Shown: positions 50,636 to 57,785 of the stretch, in pieces
How the letters are laid out: every line of letters starts with the position of its first letter
How positions within the stretch are numbered: the first letter of the stretch is position 1
Virus record (IMG/VR): IMGVR_UViG_3300025770_001492
Location: 124,001 to 188,000 of that record
Origin: a virus
DNA: 64,000 nt
Reading direction: 5' to 3' (one strand)
Program-made: the position numbers and the translations under genes
The notes under the pieces: model-generated
Seen by the model: only the letters and a program-made list of their open reading frames with translations
Told to the model about the DNA's origin: nothing
Database searches by the model: none

Positions 50636-51194
50636 TTGGACAACCTGTGATTTCTCTTAATGCTTTTTCGAACTTGTTCAAAGAAACTCTAACAAATGCG
50701 TTTAAAATCCATCTGCGAGTATTGTTGCTCTTCAACATTACCCAGGCTTTCATATCTACATTTGTACTTTTTTTATCCTTATAAATCAATACGATTGTCT
50801 CATATCTTCTGTATTTTTTGTTGCTTCCTGCGAGTTTTGTTTCTATTTTCATAGACTTAAAATCAACAGAAATCTTCTCCTCTAATTTTAAAACTACTTT
50901 TTCTCTGAGAACTGTTGTCTCAATCTCTTTTATAGAAAAAATCTCCAAAACACTGTTGATGCCTTCGCTATCTATCCTTAAAGAATATCTGGAAGAACGT
51001 ATTTTCGAACTTAATAGTTTTTGACCATTTTTAGCGTAAAGATCATTCTTGTTAGAAAGGATGTCCACAATAACATCCTTGAACTCTTTATTGAGAGTAA
51101 AGTCTAATTTAGAATTTGGAGCTTCATCCGCTGCTCTGCAAGCCCCCGTTAACATTAATAAAAATATTAATGACCTAGTTATTGCCTTCTTCAT
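50616..51194 (-). CDS. Putative lipoprotein
   Basis: A 192-residue protein starting MKKAITRSLIFLLMLTGACR: a short basic N-terminus, hydrophobic core and lipobox LTGAC. The mature part is alpha/beta and basic. The ATG at 51194 has a near-perfect ribosome binding site GGAGGTGAT. That site lies in a hairpin (51195-51217). It would be exported and lipid-anchored in the host envelope; superinfection exclusion or lysis control are possible, not shown. Confidence 0.65.
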   Translation of the reverse strand: MKKAITRSLIFLLMLTGACRAADEAPNSKLDFTLNKEFKDVIVDILSNKNDLYAKNGQKLLSSKIRSSRYSLRIDSEGINSVLEIFSIKEIETTVLREKVVLKLEEKISVDFKSMKIETKLAGSNKKYRRYETIVLIYKDKKSTNVDMKAWVMLKSNNTRRWILNAFVRVSLNKFEKALREITGCPNEQDIQ

Positions 51195-51217
51195 ATTATC
51201 ACCTCCGTGGCGATAAT
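51195..51217 (-). promoter_or_regulatory. Hairpin enclosing the ribosome binding site of the lipoprotein gene
   Basis: ATTATCGCC pairs with GGTGATAAT (9 bp with one G-U) around the loop ACGGA, so that the GGAGG is split between loop and stem. It ends at the base directly before the ATG. This could limit translation until melted by a protein or temperature. Confidence 0.5.
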
Positions 51218-51243
51218 ATCTATGCAATTTAGTTAAAATATCC

Positions 51244-51462
51244 TTAAGATGCAACAAATATCCGAATCCCGTGAAGAACTAATTCTTGTCGGGATTCTGA
51301 AATGTAGTATGTAGAACCTTTTGGACCCTGAACTCTTGCATAATCTTGTCTCATCGGAGAAAGTCTTTGGAGTTCATCGGCCTTATCAAAGGCATCTTCT
51401 ATATTTTCGAAAAAACTAATAGTTCGCCACTCTGATGGCGTTTGTATCTGAACTTGAAACAT
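51244..51462 (-). CDS. Hypothetical protein
   Basis: A 72-residue protein (MFQVQIQTPSEWRTISFFEN, then AFDKADELQRLSPMRQDYAR) with a small alpha/beta pattern. Located between pyrE and the lipoprotein gene. No family recognised. Confidence 0.55.
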   Translation of the reverse strand: MFQVQIQTPSEWRTISFFENIEDAFDKADELQRLSPMRQDYARVQGPKGSTYYISESRQELVLHGIRIFVAS

Positions 51463-51510
51463 TTTGAAGTTTATTTAATGCTGAATGTAGTTTATCCAAT
51501 GATGTCACCA

Positions 51511-52083
51511 TTAGTTCTTGTCTCGATTTCCATTCACCTCTAGATCCTCTAGTTTTAAAAGCGGTTGCCAAGGGACGCCACGTTGAGCTAGTAGCTTTTC
51601 CGCACCCTCTTGTCTGTCAATGATGGTGATCGCTTTAATCACCTCGGCACCAAAGTCGCTAATCTTATCAAAGGCATCTGCCAGTGTCTCTCCACTAGCT
51701 GCTACGTCGTCTACTAAGATTACTTTGTCCTTTGGTTGCACTGTTCCAAGGGGCTTGTCTTCGCCTTTTCTAATAAGAAAAGCTCGCAAGTCTTTTCCTA
51801 CTCGTCCTTGATTATAGCAAAATGCTCCAACGATTGGCGCAGAACCTAAACTAGGACCACCAATTGCATCAAATTCAGTTCTAAATGTTCTTCCGACATC
51901 TGTCATATACAGGACGCCCCACATGGCTTTAACTATTTCAAACACTCCCTCAGCCGATAAGGTTAACTTTTTGCAGTCAAAATAAAAATTTGTTTCATCT
52001 CCGTTTGGAAGAGTGAAATCTCCGTATTCTAAAGCATGTTTTTTAACAGCCTGTATTAAACTGTCTTTTTCTTTATTCTTCAT
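51511..52083 (-). CDS. pyrE: Orotate phosphoribosyltransferase
   Basis: A 190-residue phosphoribosyltransferase. YGDFTLPNGDETNFYFDCKK is the OPRTase hood start, FDAIGGPSLGSAPIVGAFCY the phosphate loop, FLIRKGEDKPLGT the flexible loop with the Lys residues and VILVDDVAASGETLADAF the PRPP-binding motif. It makes OMP from orotate and PRPP. With PyrB this gives the phage two steps of de novo pyrimidine synthesis. Its ATG overlaps the YqeY gene by 11 bases. Confidence 0.9.
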   Translation of the reverse strand: MKNKEKDSLIQAVKKHALEYGDFTLPNGDETNFYFDCKKLTLSAEGVFEIVKAMWGVLYMTDVGRTFRTEFDAIGGPSLGSAPIVGAFCYNQGRVGKDLRAFLIRKGEDKPLGTVQPKDKVILVDDVAASGETLADAFDKISDFGAEVIKAITIIDRQEGAEKLLAQRGVPWQPLLKLEDLEVNGNRDKN

Positions 52084-52510
52084 TGTTTTTCCTCATTTTA
52101 GCTACAACTGATTTGACTATGTCTCCCTCAACCGGAGCACCCTGTTGCTTCAGTTTTTGCATCGCCATCCCCATTGCTTGACCTTCAGATTTAACGCTCG
52201 AAAAATTTAACCCTTCTTTGAGTATGAACTCTTCAACCTGATCCGCTGACCAATATTGAGGCAACAAGGAGTTTAAAGCCTCGTTTTCCTTGTTTAAACG
52301 AGTAAACCTTTCGTCATCTTGAGATAAATGAGCCAAACATTCATCGTTCGATTTGATGAGCTTCTTCACTATGTTGTGGCCACGATCATCCGTCAAAGCT
52401 TTCATCTCTTGCTGACATTCGCCTAAAACACAGCGAAAAATGTCTTTTTCAACTGATCTGAAGGGTGCTTTGTTTAATGCTTCTTTTAACTTTGTTTCAA
52501 AATTCATCAT
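52073..52510 (-). CDS. YqeY/GatB-like domain protein
   Basis: A 145-residue protein matching stand-alone YqeY: LKEALNKAPFRSVEKDIFRC, QMLPQYWS-type linker and the C-terminal GQAMGMAMQKLKQQGAPVEG pattern. YqeY shares the tRNA-binding tail of the GatB subunit of Asp-tRNA/Glu-tRNA amidotransferase; its own function is not well established. It overlaps YopX in an ATGA. Confidence 0.75.
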   Translation of the reverse strand: MMNFETKLKEALNKAPFRSVEKDIFRCVLGECQQEMKALTDDRGHNIVKKLIKSNDECLAHLSQDDERFTRLNKENEALNSLLPQYWSADQVEEFILKEGLNFSSVKSEGQAMGMAMQKLKQQGAPVEGDIVKSVVAKMRKNNEE

Positions 52511-52842
52511 TTTTTACTTTCTTCCTTAATTCCTTCAAATACATTTCCCACGACAAATTTTGAGATTTGTTTATAAAGTGGAATATTGCCGAACCAAAAA
52601 CAACCACTTCTATACTCAATCTCGTATTTAAGATGACTATATGATTCGTCCAATGACGGAACACACAAATCACCCTCATAAACATCTACACCATTTTGAT
52701 CTTTGAGTCCTGTGTATCGCTGGAGATGTATATCATTGTCGTAGTTGTGATGACATTGATTTTCCTCAAACCAATACAGGTCGTCAATCATTTCCATTTC
52801 TTTTCGACGTGTATTCCACGCCCTGAATTTAATCTCTCTCAT
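52507..52842 (-). CDS. YopX family protein
   Basis: A 111-residue protein. MREIKFRAWNTRRKEMEMID, LQRYTGLKDQNGVDVYEGD and KFVVGNVFE are the signature segments of the YopX family, common in phages of many bacteria. Function unknown. It is in an ATGA overlap on both sides. Confidence 0.88.
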   Translation of the reverse strand: MREIKFRAWNTRRKEMEMIDDLYWFEENQCHHNYDNDIHLQRYTGLKDQNGVDVYEGDLCVPSLDESYSHLKYEIEYRSGCFWFGNIPLYKQISKFVVGNVFEGIKEESKK

Positions 52843-53108
52843 ACCGATTCAGCCCTTATGTAATTTATATTTTCAATCAAATGACTCGTGACTCGTTTGG
52901 AATATTCCAAATATTGTCGTTCAAATTCTTTAAGATCTTTACAAGATAGGTAAACAGGAAGTCGATTTGGTTCGTCAACTCCACCAAATGGAATTCGCCA
53001 TTTAGCCGTGCCTTCATAATCGATGTTCATATTTCCATTGAGGTAATCACGTAAAGTGATTTCCTCGTTTTCATGAATGTAAACGAACTCTTCAAGCGGC
53101 ATTTTCAT
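52839..53108 (-). CDS. Hypothetical protein
   Basis: An 89-residue protein (KMPLEEFVYIHENEEITLRD; GTAKWRIPFGGVDEPNRLPV) with AGAGGAA before the ATG. First gene of the YopX-YqeY-PyrE operon, immediately after a terminator. Function unknown. Confidence 0.6.
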   Translation of the reverse strand: MKMPLEEFVYIHENEEITLRDYLNGNMNIDYEGTAKWRIPFGGVDEPNRLPVYLSCKDLKEFERQYLEYSKRVTSHLIENINYIRAESV

Positions 53109-53127
53109 ATAGAATTCCTCTGTGTAT

Positions 53128-53182
53128 AAAAAAAGCCAGAAGCATTATCCTACTAAGTAGGACTTGATCTTTGCTTCTGACT
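53128..53182 (-). terminator. Terminator after the tRNA-Met gene
   Basis: AGCCAGAAGC pairs with GCTTCTGACT, enclosing an inner hairpin (TCCTAC/GTAGGA), with seven A on the left giving a T run on the minus strand. It ends the tRNA transcript. Confidence 0.75.
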
Positions 53183-53186
53183 TCAG

Positions 53187-53260
53187 TAGGGCCGACTGGA
53201 CTCGAACCAGTAACCGCCGGTTTATGAGACCGGTGAACTAACCAATTGTTCTACAGCCCC
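53187..53260 (-). tRNA. tRNA-Met or tRNA-Ile2 (CAU anticodon)
   Basis: A complete cloverleaf on the minus strand: acceptor GGGGCTG/CGGCCCT, anticodon stem CCGGT/ACCGG with loop CTCATAA (anticodon CAT), T-arm ACTGG-TTCGAGT-CCAGT, discriminator A. CCA is not encoded. The lack of three G-C pairs at the anticodon and a G-U first pair argue against an initiator; Met elongator and lysidine-modified Ile cannot be separated here. Confidence 0.9.
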
Positions 53261-53366
53261 GTGTGGGTGTCATCATACCGATTCTTGTTCTGCTTGTAAA
53301 GTGTTTTCTGATAAGATCAGGTCCCACTTTGTTTTATAAAGATCTTCAATCAAAAAATTAAGATAG

Positions 53367-53657
53367 TAGGAACGGCGGGACTCGAACCCGCACTGGATGG
53401 ATTTTCTTACTACTACAACTTTCGTTGCCATTTCTGTTTGTAGTCTGGACTTTATCTTCACCATGTCTTTCGATTTAGGTGGAACCCGTCAAGTCTCTAC
53501 ACCACTCCCAAAAAGGGTTCGGCTCGGTATTGCCATTTTACAGGTTTCACCGAATTTGGGTTCTCCACTTTATACGTTTCCGCATAAAGGCTCAAATTAC
53601 TCAAGTCCATTGACTCTGCCAATTGGTCTACGTTCCCTCTTTTACTTTTTGCCTACT
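53367..53657 (-). tRNA. Intron-containing tRNA with UAA anticodon
   Basis: On the minus strand exon 1 is 53657-53623 and exon 2 is 53405-53367. Joined they give acceptor GGGAACG/CGTTCCT, D-arm, anticodon stem ATGGA/TCCAT with loop CTTAAAA (anticodon UAA), variable loop CCAGT and T-arm GCGGG-TTCGAGT-CCCGC. A UAA anticodon reads UUA (Leu), but the 5-base variable loop is class I, not the long arm expected of tRNA-Leu. CCA is not encoded. The intron sits between U34 and A35. Confidence 0.85.
53406..53622 (-). ncRNA. Group I intron, cyanobacterial tRNA-Leu(UAA) type
   Basis: A 217-base intron. It starts GAGTAATTTGAGCC after exon CTT and ends in G before exon AAAA, as in the Anabaena/chloroplast tRNA-Leu intron. 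Core segments: GGTGAAACC and GGCAATACCGAGCC (P4-P6 region), GAGACTTGACGGG (P7 5' strand and P3), GATAAAGTCCAGACTAC (P7 3' strand and J8/7 region). No open frame of interest is inside it, so it is a small intron probably acting without its own homing nuclease. Confidence 0.85.
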
Positions 53658-53797
53658 TCGTCTCTTTCGTGAGACCAAGTAGGATAACCAACCTTCTCAA
53701 AGACTACGCTTTGAGAAGTTTTCAACCATTTTTTGTATATCAAAATTCCATTGTGATATACAAAGAGTTGATCGTCTTTTATTTCTTTATAGATCAT
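53658..53797 (-). other. Three strong hairpins between the epimerase-like gene and tRNA
   Basis: No gene. Inverted repeats: CCTACTT...AAGTAGG with GTCTC/GAGAC inside (53661-53693); CTTCTCAAAG/CTTTGAGAAG (53694-53719); TTGTATATCA/TGATATACAA (53735-53763). They lie in the 5' flank of the intron-containing tRNA and could be processing or attenuation signals. Confidence 0.5.
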
Positions 53798-54256
53798 CTA
53801 ATCAATCTTAAATTTTGATTCATTTTCGTGTTCATGCCGAATTTCATCTACTGGGTATTTTTTACCTGGACCGGCATATAATTGGTTTGGCGCATTGAAT
53901 ACCAAGCCATCATTTTCAGAAACACATTTATAGCCATGCACTACGCCTGGCGGAACGATAACACTAATAGGATTTGACTCTCCCACCAAGTGAACTTCAT
54001 AAAACCCACTAGATCTATTATCCCAAAGATGCAATTCAAAATCGCCAGGACCTACGAAACAAAATAGATCTGTTTGATAATGATGTTCGTGGGGTCCACG
54101 AGTTACATTTGGTTTTGTCCAGCTAATGTACGCCATTACTGGTTGGTGTAAAGTTTTGAGTTCATCATCCCGAAACAATTCAAACAGAAAACCTCTGTTA
54201 TCTTCATTTTTAGGAATTGAATTGATGACTACTCCGTAAATTTTTGTTTCATTCAT
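53798..54256 (-). CDS. RmlC-like cupin (dTDP-sugar epimerase-like)
   Basis: A 152-residue cupin. DNRGFLFELFRDDELK, AYISWTKPNVTRGPHEHHYQ (metal/substrate His) and IVPPGVVHGYKCVSENDGLV follow the RmlC/FdtA plan (3,5-epimerase of dTDP-4-keto-6-deoxyhexoses). Whether the catalytic His-Asp dyad is intact cannot be judged confidently. It supports a sugar-nucleotide pathway in the phage. Confidence 0.7.
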   Translation of the reverse strand: MNETKIYGVVINSIPKNEDNRGFLFELFRDDELKTLHQPVMAYISWTKPNVTRGPHEHHYQTDLFCFVGPGDFELHLWDNRSSGFYEVHLVGESNPISVIVPPGVVHGYKCVSENDGLVFNAPNQLYAGPGKKYPVDEIRHEHENESKFKID

Positions 54257-54672
54257 ATTTTGAAATATCTCTTTGTTCTTTCGATAAATTCTTCCATTGG
54301 ATTTTCAAGAGTTTTTGGGACTGGACGACCGGCCACTGACATATCCAGCATCATGTCCTCTGGGATTGCTCGCTCAAGGGCGTATCGTTGGCCGACTTTT
54401 GAGTAGAACTTTTCACTTTTTCGGCAAAGTGCCCACCCAATTCGCACTTTACCGTCTTTTCCACGGTAAGCGGCCAATACTCCAACGGGAGCAGATTTTC
54501 CAATCTTTACAGAAAACCCATTTTTCGTTTCAGTTAAACAAACTGGTGTGGGTCCTTTTCGAACATATTTAATGATGACATCCGTTTCGTTTCGAAAGGA
54601 TTTACACCAATCATTACATTCTTGAACGAAGTCTTGCTTGCTTCGAATTTTCTTTTCGATAGTCAAAGTCAT
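54253..54672 (-). CDS. Hypothetical protein
   Basis: A 139-residue basic protein (GVLAAYRGKDGKVRIGWALC) with an alpha/beta pattern and TAGGAGAT ahead of the ATG. ATGA overlap with the epimerase-like gene. No family recognised. Confidence 0.6.
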   Translation of the reverse strand: MTLTIEKKIRSKQDFVQECNDWCKSFRNETDVIIKYVRKGPTPVCLTETKNGFSVKIGKSAPVGVLAAYRGKDGKVRIGWALCRKSEKFYSKVGQRYALERAIPEDMMLDMSVAGRPVPKTLENPMEEFIERTKRYFKI

Positions 54673-54707
54673 TTCAATATCTCCTAAAAGGTTTTAGTGC
54701 CTTTGAA

Positions 54708-54908
54708 TCAGACACGAACGTACCTGAAATTGTTATCCTCTAGAACTATACCGTTGATTTCTGCGATGTAAAGTATTCCTTCGAGAGAAACTTCTAGTTG
54801 TGCAGCATCAATAATAGATTCTGCTTCTTCTTCGTCCAAATCACCACCACAGACGAGATTTGCAACGATTCGATTGAGTTTATTCCACGCTTCATCTCTA
54901 GTCATCAT
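54708..54908 (-). CDS. Hypothetical acidic protein
   Basis: A 66-residue protein (MMTRDEAWNKLNRIVANLVC...DEEEAESIIDAAQLEVSLEG), helical and acidic, with GGAG five bases before the ATG. Function unknown. Confidence 0.55.
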   Translation of the reverse strand: MMTRDEAWNKLNRIVANLVCGGDLDEEEAESIIDAAQLEVSLEGILYIAEINGIVLEDNNFRYVRV

Positions 54909-54924
54909 ACAACTCCATCCAGTT

Positions 54925-55146
54925 TCATGTCATTCTAAAGTAATCTTCTAATTCAACCAACGCTGCTCGGATTTCTGAAGCCCGGTCAAGCTTGAAATAC
55001 TGGTCACCGATTGAAGTCCTTCTTAATACTTTGATGCAGATTGCCTCTAGTTGTTCATTTTTATCGGTCAGTCGCTTGATCTCCTCATCTTTGATTTCAA
55101 GCTGTTTGTCGAGCCATTGCTTCATTATCCATATTGAGTCATTCAC
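54925..55146 (-). CDS. Hypothetical coiled-coil protein
   Basis: A 73-residue protein starting at GTG with AAGGATG upstream, overlapping the previous stop. Residues 8-40 (KQWLDKQLEIKDEEIKRLTD) form a heptad-like coiled coil. Function unknown. Confidence 0.55.
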   Translation of the reverse strand: MNDSIWIMKQWLDKQLEIKDEEIKRLTDKNEQLEAICIKVLRRTSIGDQYFKLDRASEIRAALVELEDYFRMT

Positions 55147-55324
55147 AGTTGCACATCCTTATTTTGTTTCTCATCCTCAAAATCACATCTGCCAGAAAAC
55201 AGCTTTCACAAATATGACCAACACTAGAATCACAAAATTCACATTCTTCAGTTCCATCAGAGCATTCTTTTTCCTCTGTTTTTAGGAGTTCCAATGCTGT
55301 TTGGATATCTTCATCAAGTGTCAC
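55139..55324 (-). CDS. Small zinc-ribbon-like protein
   Basis: A 61-residue protein starting at GTG in a GTGA overlap with the methyltransferase gene. CEFCDSSVGHICESC contains two C-x-x-C pairs that could hold zinc; a further CNC lies at the C-terminus. Function unknown. Confidence 0.55.
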   Translation of the reverse strand: MTLDEDIQTALELLKTEEKECSDGTEECEFCDSSVGHICESCFLADVILRMRNKIRMCNCE

Positions 55325-55881
55325 TTGTATTTCCTGTATATCGCACTATTGTCGTTCCAGAGTGGGTCGCTTTCGTCGATATACGATTCGACTAAAGAGA
55401 TTTTATGCTCGTTTTTGTTTGCCCATTTTTCAAGCCCGCTCCAAGAGTCTTTTAAAAACCTCCAACAATCGGTCGGATATCCATGATACGGACCAGTGGA
55501 AGGAGCTTGGATATAAATTAATCCATCTTTTTTCAAAACTCTGCATATTTCTAAGAATGTAACCCAAAACATATCATCATGTTCAAAGCAGGAAGATGAT
55601 ATTATTATATCAAAAGATTCATCGCTGAATGGCATTTCATGCGCCGACCCAACCACATCGACGTTTCTGCCTGAATCTTGGTCTAACCCTATATATTCCT
55701 TAACCGGAACGCCACCGTCAGCAGGATTCCAGCGGCTAGGATCAATGAATATAGGTCGCATGTTAAACCCCTGAATATCCAGAGAACCCACGTCCAGAAC
55801 TGATTTGCCCTCTAACAGCGGATCATTCTTGCAATATTTTTCATAGAACATCAAAACGTTTTTCAGTGCAGATTTGTGCAT
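55321..55881 (-). CDS. Class I SAM-dependent methyltransferase (Methyltransf_11)
   Basis: A 186-residue enzyme. SVLDVGSLDIQGFN is motif I, YIGLDQDSGRNVD motif II, HEMPFSDESFDIIISSSCFE the catalytic region and LKKDGLIYIQAPSTG the strand after. The YPTDCWRFLKDSWS segment is common in methyltransferases of polysaccharide loci. Acceptor unknown. Confidence 0.75.
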   Translation of the reverse strand: MHKSALKNVLMFYEKYCKNDPLLEGKSVLDVGSLDIQGFNMRPIFIDPSRWNPADGGVPVKEYIGLDQDSGRNVDVVGSAHEMPFSDESFDIIISSSCFEHDDMFWVTFLEICRVLKKDGLIYIQAPSTGPYHGYPTDCWRFLKDSWSGLEKWANKNEHKISLVESYIDESDPLWNDNSAIYRKYK

Positions 55882-56071
55882 TTTCTATAACCACTTTTAT
55901 TTTTTTTCCGACTTGAATAATGTCTCCGACATGGAATTCGTGTTCCATATTCAGATTTTGAACCGGAAATCCATTTAGCTTTATAGCTTGATCAGAAACA
56001 AGCCTTCGGCCCTCAGCCATACTAACTAAAGCCTTATTTTTAAGCAATATCTCATTTATCGTAGTTTTCAT
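55841..56071 (-). CDS. S4-domain RNA-binding protein
   Basis: A 76-residue protein from the ATG at 56071. SMAEGRRLVSDQAIKLNGFPVQNL followed by FHVGDIIQVGKKIKVVIE matches the S4 RNA-binding domain as found at the C-terminus of tyrosyl-tRNA synthetase. A free-standing S4 domain may bind tRNA or rRNA. It overlaps the methyltransferase gene by 41 bases. Confidence 0.65.
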   Translation of the reverse strand: MKTTINEILLKNKALVSMAEGRRLVSDQAIKLNGFPVQNLNMEHEFHVGDIIQVGKKIKVVIENAQICTEKRFDVL

Positions 56072-56216
56072 CTCTGTTCTTTCCGAAATTAGAGGAAACC
56101 CATTTATTTTGAAGCATGTTAGCATAAATATTAACATGCTTCAACGTTATCACACAACTGCTCCGATGGCATAATGAATTCAATTTGGGAAAATTAATGA
56201 GTCTCACCGAACCCAC

Positions 56217-56244
56217 TTGACAGATCTGAAAAAATCTATACAAC
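56217..56244 (+). promoter_or_regulatory. Sigma70-type promoter P1
   Basis: Consensus -35 TTGACA, 16-base spacer, TACAAC. First of two tandem promoter candidates before the gene at 56305. Confidence 0.45.
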
Positions 56245-56256
56245 TTTGGAACGATG

Positions 56257-56285
56257 TTGACTATTATGTCATTACGTGCTGTAAC
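56257..56285 (+). promoter_or_regulatory. Sigma70-type promoter P2
   Basis: TTGACT, 17-base spacer, TGTAAC, with the transcript expected to begin just before the TAAGGAG ribosome binding site of the gene at 56305. Confidence 0.4.
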
Positions 56286-56304
56286 TTAATGTAAGGAGTT
56301 AGTT

Positions 56305-56649
56305 ATGAAAAACGCAGCTAAGTTTTCGTTAATGGCGGCAGTTGTTCTGTCTACCATGACAATTATGAGTGCCGACGCAGATGCAGGATTGTTCTGTCGT
56401 CAGCCAGTTCGAACAATGTTGAAAAACACTGTTTGCCGAGTTAAAACTTGTCGTCCCGTTCGATCAATGGCTTGCAATACAGCCTGTCGAGTTCGCACGG
56501 TCAAGCCGGTTCGAAGAGTTCTTCGTGGCTCAGTGAATGTTGTTCGTTCTGTTTTGCCACCGTATGGTTGTTGTAATAGTTGTTCAACTGCAACTGTAAC
56601 AGAAACAGAAACACAAAAAGCACCTGCACCTGCACCTCCTGCTAATTAG
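56305..56649 (+). CDS. Secreted Cys/Arg-rich repeat protein
   Basis: A 114-residue protein with a Sec signal peptide (MKNAAKFSLMAAVVLSTMTI, cleavage likely after the Ala-Asp-Ala segment near residue 27). The mature part has repeated C-R-x-x-[R/K]-PVR units (CRQPVRTM, CRPVRSM, CRVRTVKPVR), a CC pair and a Pro/Ala tail. It forms an isolated transcription unit with tandem promoters, a strong ribosome binding site and a terminator, in the midst of minus-strand genes. Function unknown; export to the host envelope is likely. Confidence 0.7.
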   Translation: MKNAAKFSLMAAVVLSTMTIMSADADAGLFCRQPVRTMLKNTVCRVKTCRPVRSMACNTACRVRTVKPVRRVLRGSVNVVRSVLPPYGCCNSCSTATVTETETQKAPAPAPPAN

Positions 56650-56676
56650 CAGGAAGCTAGGTTAAAGTAAAAGAGC

Positions 56677-56704
56677 AAAAAGCCCGCCATTCGGCGGGCT
56701 TTTT
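56677..56704 (+). terminator. Rho-independent terminator
   Basis: AAAAAGCCCGCC pairs with GGCGGGCTTTTT around a short loop. It ends the gene at 56305 and, by symmetry, could also stop minus-strand transcripts from 56708. Confidence 0.9.
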
Positions 56705-56707
56705 CTA

Positions 56708-56935
56708 TTATCTATTACACTCATCGCATGGATATCGAGTATCGTCCGAATAGCAGTCATGTGGATCATTTGCTGGCCCATCATAGTGGTTCAACTCATG
56801 CGACCAAACCCATCCAGAGTCATTGCACTTTTCGCACAATGGGTATGGGCAATTTTTGCATCCATTATGACAGCATTTCTTTTGCTTGAGCAGGAACTCT
56901 CTGCTGAATGGTTGTTTTTCATATGAGTTTTTCAT
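56708..56935 (-). CDS. Small Cys-rich protein (DUF5522-like start)
   Basis: A 75-residue protein. FSREFLLKQKKCCHNGCKNCPY matches the CC-x-x-GC-x-x-CPY pattern of DUF5522 proteins; two further C-x-x-C pairs (CEKCNDSGW and CDECNR) form a zinc-ribbon-like tail. Starts at 56935 or 56953; it overlaps the glycosyltransferase gene upstream. Confidence 0.6.
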   Translation of the reverse strand: MKNSYEKQPFSREFLLKQKKCCHNGCKNCPYPLCEKCNDSGWVWSHELNHYDGPANDPHDCYSDDTRYPCDECNR

Positions 56936-57785
56936 ATTTGTCCCATATATCATCTAAGTTTTCAGTAGGCTGAAATCTTTGATAATAAGAAGAGAAGTGT
57001 GCCATGATGGGTCCTGCGTGTACGCAGTTTATTTTTCCTAGTCTTTTAGGGATTGCCTTCGTAAGATCTAATTCTTCATTCATTGCGACACTTTTGAATT
57101 GTCCTCCAAACCAACTGATGCAATTAATGAGAACTCTTTCCTGCTGTCTAAGCAGGACATTTCCTATTTTGTATTTTTCTAAATTGTTATTTTTTACATC
57201 TTCAATGAATTGATTATGTATATCGCATATAGCTCTGCCTTTATAAAAGCAGTTTGTACAGTTCCATTCATATTTGCAATCTTTCAGGGATTCCAAATCT
57301 AGGACTTTTCTTTGATATAAAATGTAATTTAAAAAAGGACTATTCACGATCAGCGGATAGACCAGCAGATATTCTTCGTTTTCGACTCTGAACTTCAGTA
57401 GTTCTTCGATTGCGTTATCTTGCATGTAGCAGATATCATCATCGAATCTAATATAGACTGCATTTTCATCTCTGCAATATTTGAAAAAGTTGTGTATTCT
57501 ATAGCATCTGTACCCATGATCTCTGTGGGAGCAGAATTTGTGCTGTTCTTCAGGAAACTCCCAAGCCTTATCATTTGCTTCTTTTATTTCTATTTTTGGA
57601 TTTTCACTTTTCATTTGATGAATATAATCGACATCTTCTGGGTTATCGGTATTAAGCCAGATTTGCCACTCATCAATGATGTCGCACTTTTCTACATATT
57701 TTCTTAATAGTTTTAAGTTTTTCTTTCGTCCTGCCGGTGTTACGGCAACAACTTTGTATATTTTACTTTTTCCTGAAATAGGCAT
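56919..57785 (-). CDS. Glycosyltransferase-like protein
   Basis: A 288-residue protein. YKVVAVTPAGRKKNLKLLRK opens a GT-A type fold, DEWQIWLNTDNPEDVDYI follows, and AVYIRFDDDICYMQ supplies the metal-binding DDD. A Cys pair (WNCTNCFYKG) in the middle is unusual. It overlaps the TylF-type methyltransferase gene by 23 bases, pointing to a shared pathway. Confidence 0.65.
   Translation of the reverse strand: MPISGKSKIYKVVAVTPAGRKKNLKLLRKYVEKCDIIDEWQIWLNTDNPEDVDYIHQMKSENPKIEIKEANDKAWEFPEEQHKFCSHRDHGYRCYRIHNFFKYCRDENAVYIRFDDDICYMQDNAIEELLKFRVENEEYLLVYPLIVNSPFLNYILYQRKVLDLESLKDCKYEWNCTNCFYKGRAICDIHNQFIEDVKNNNLEKYKIGNVLLRQQERVLINCISWFGGQFKSVAMNEELDLTKAIPKRLGKINCVHAGPIMAHFSSYYQRFQPTENLDDIWDKYEKLI

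Noticed and set aside
53273-53464. Minus-strand frame of 63 residues that could be an intron-encoded protein
   Set aside because: It runs from the intron through the tRNA 3' exon and beyond, with no nuclease motif; a homing nuclease would be larger.
53397-53672. Plus-strand frame of 91 residues
   Set aside because: It lies entirely across the group I intron and tRNA exons, which explain the sequence better.
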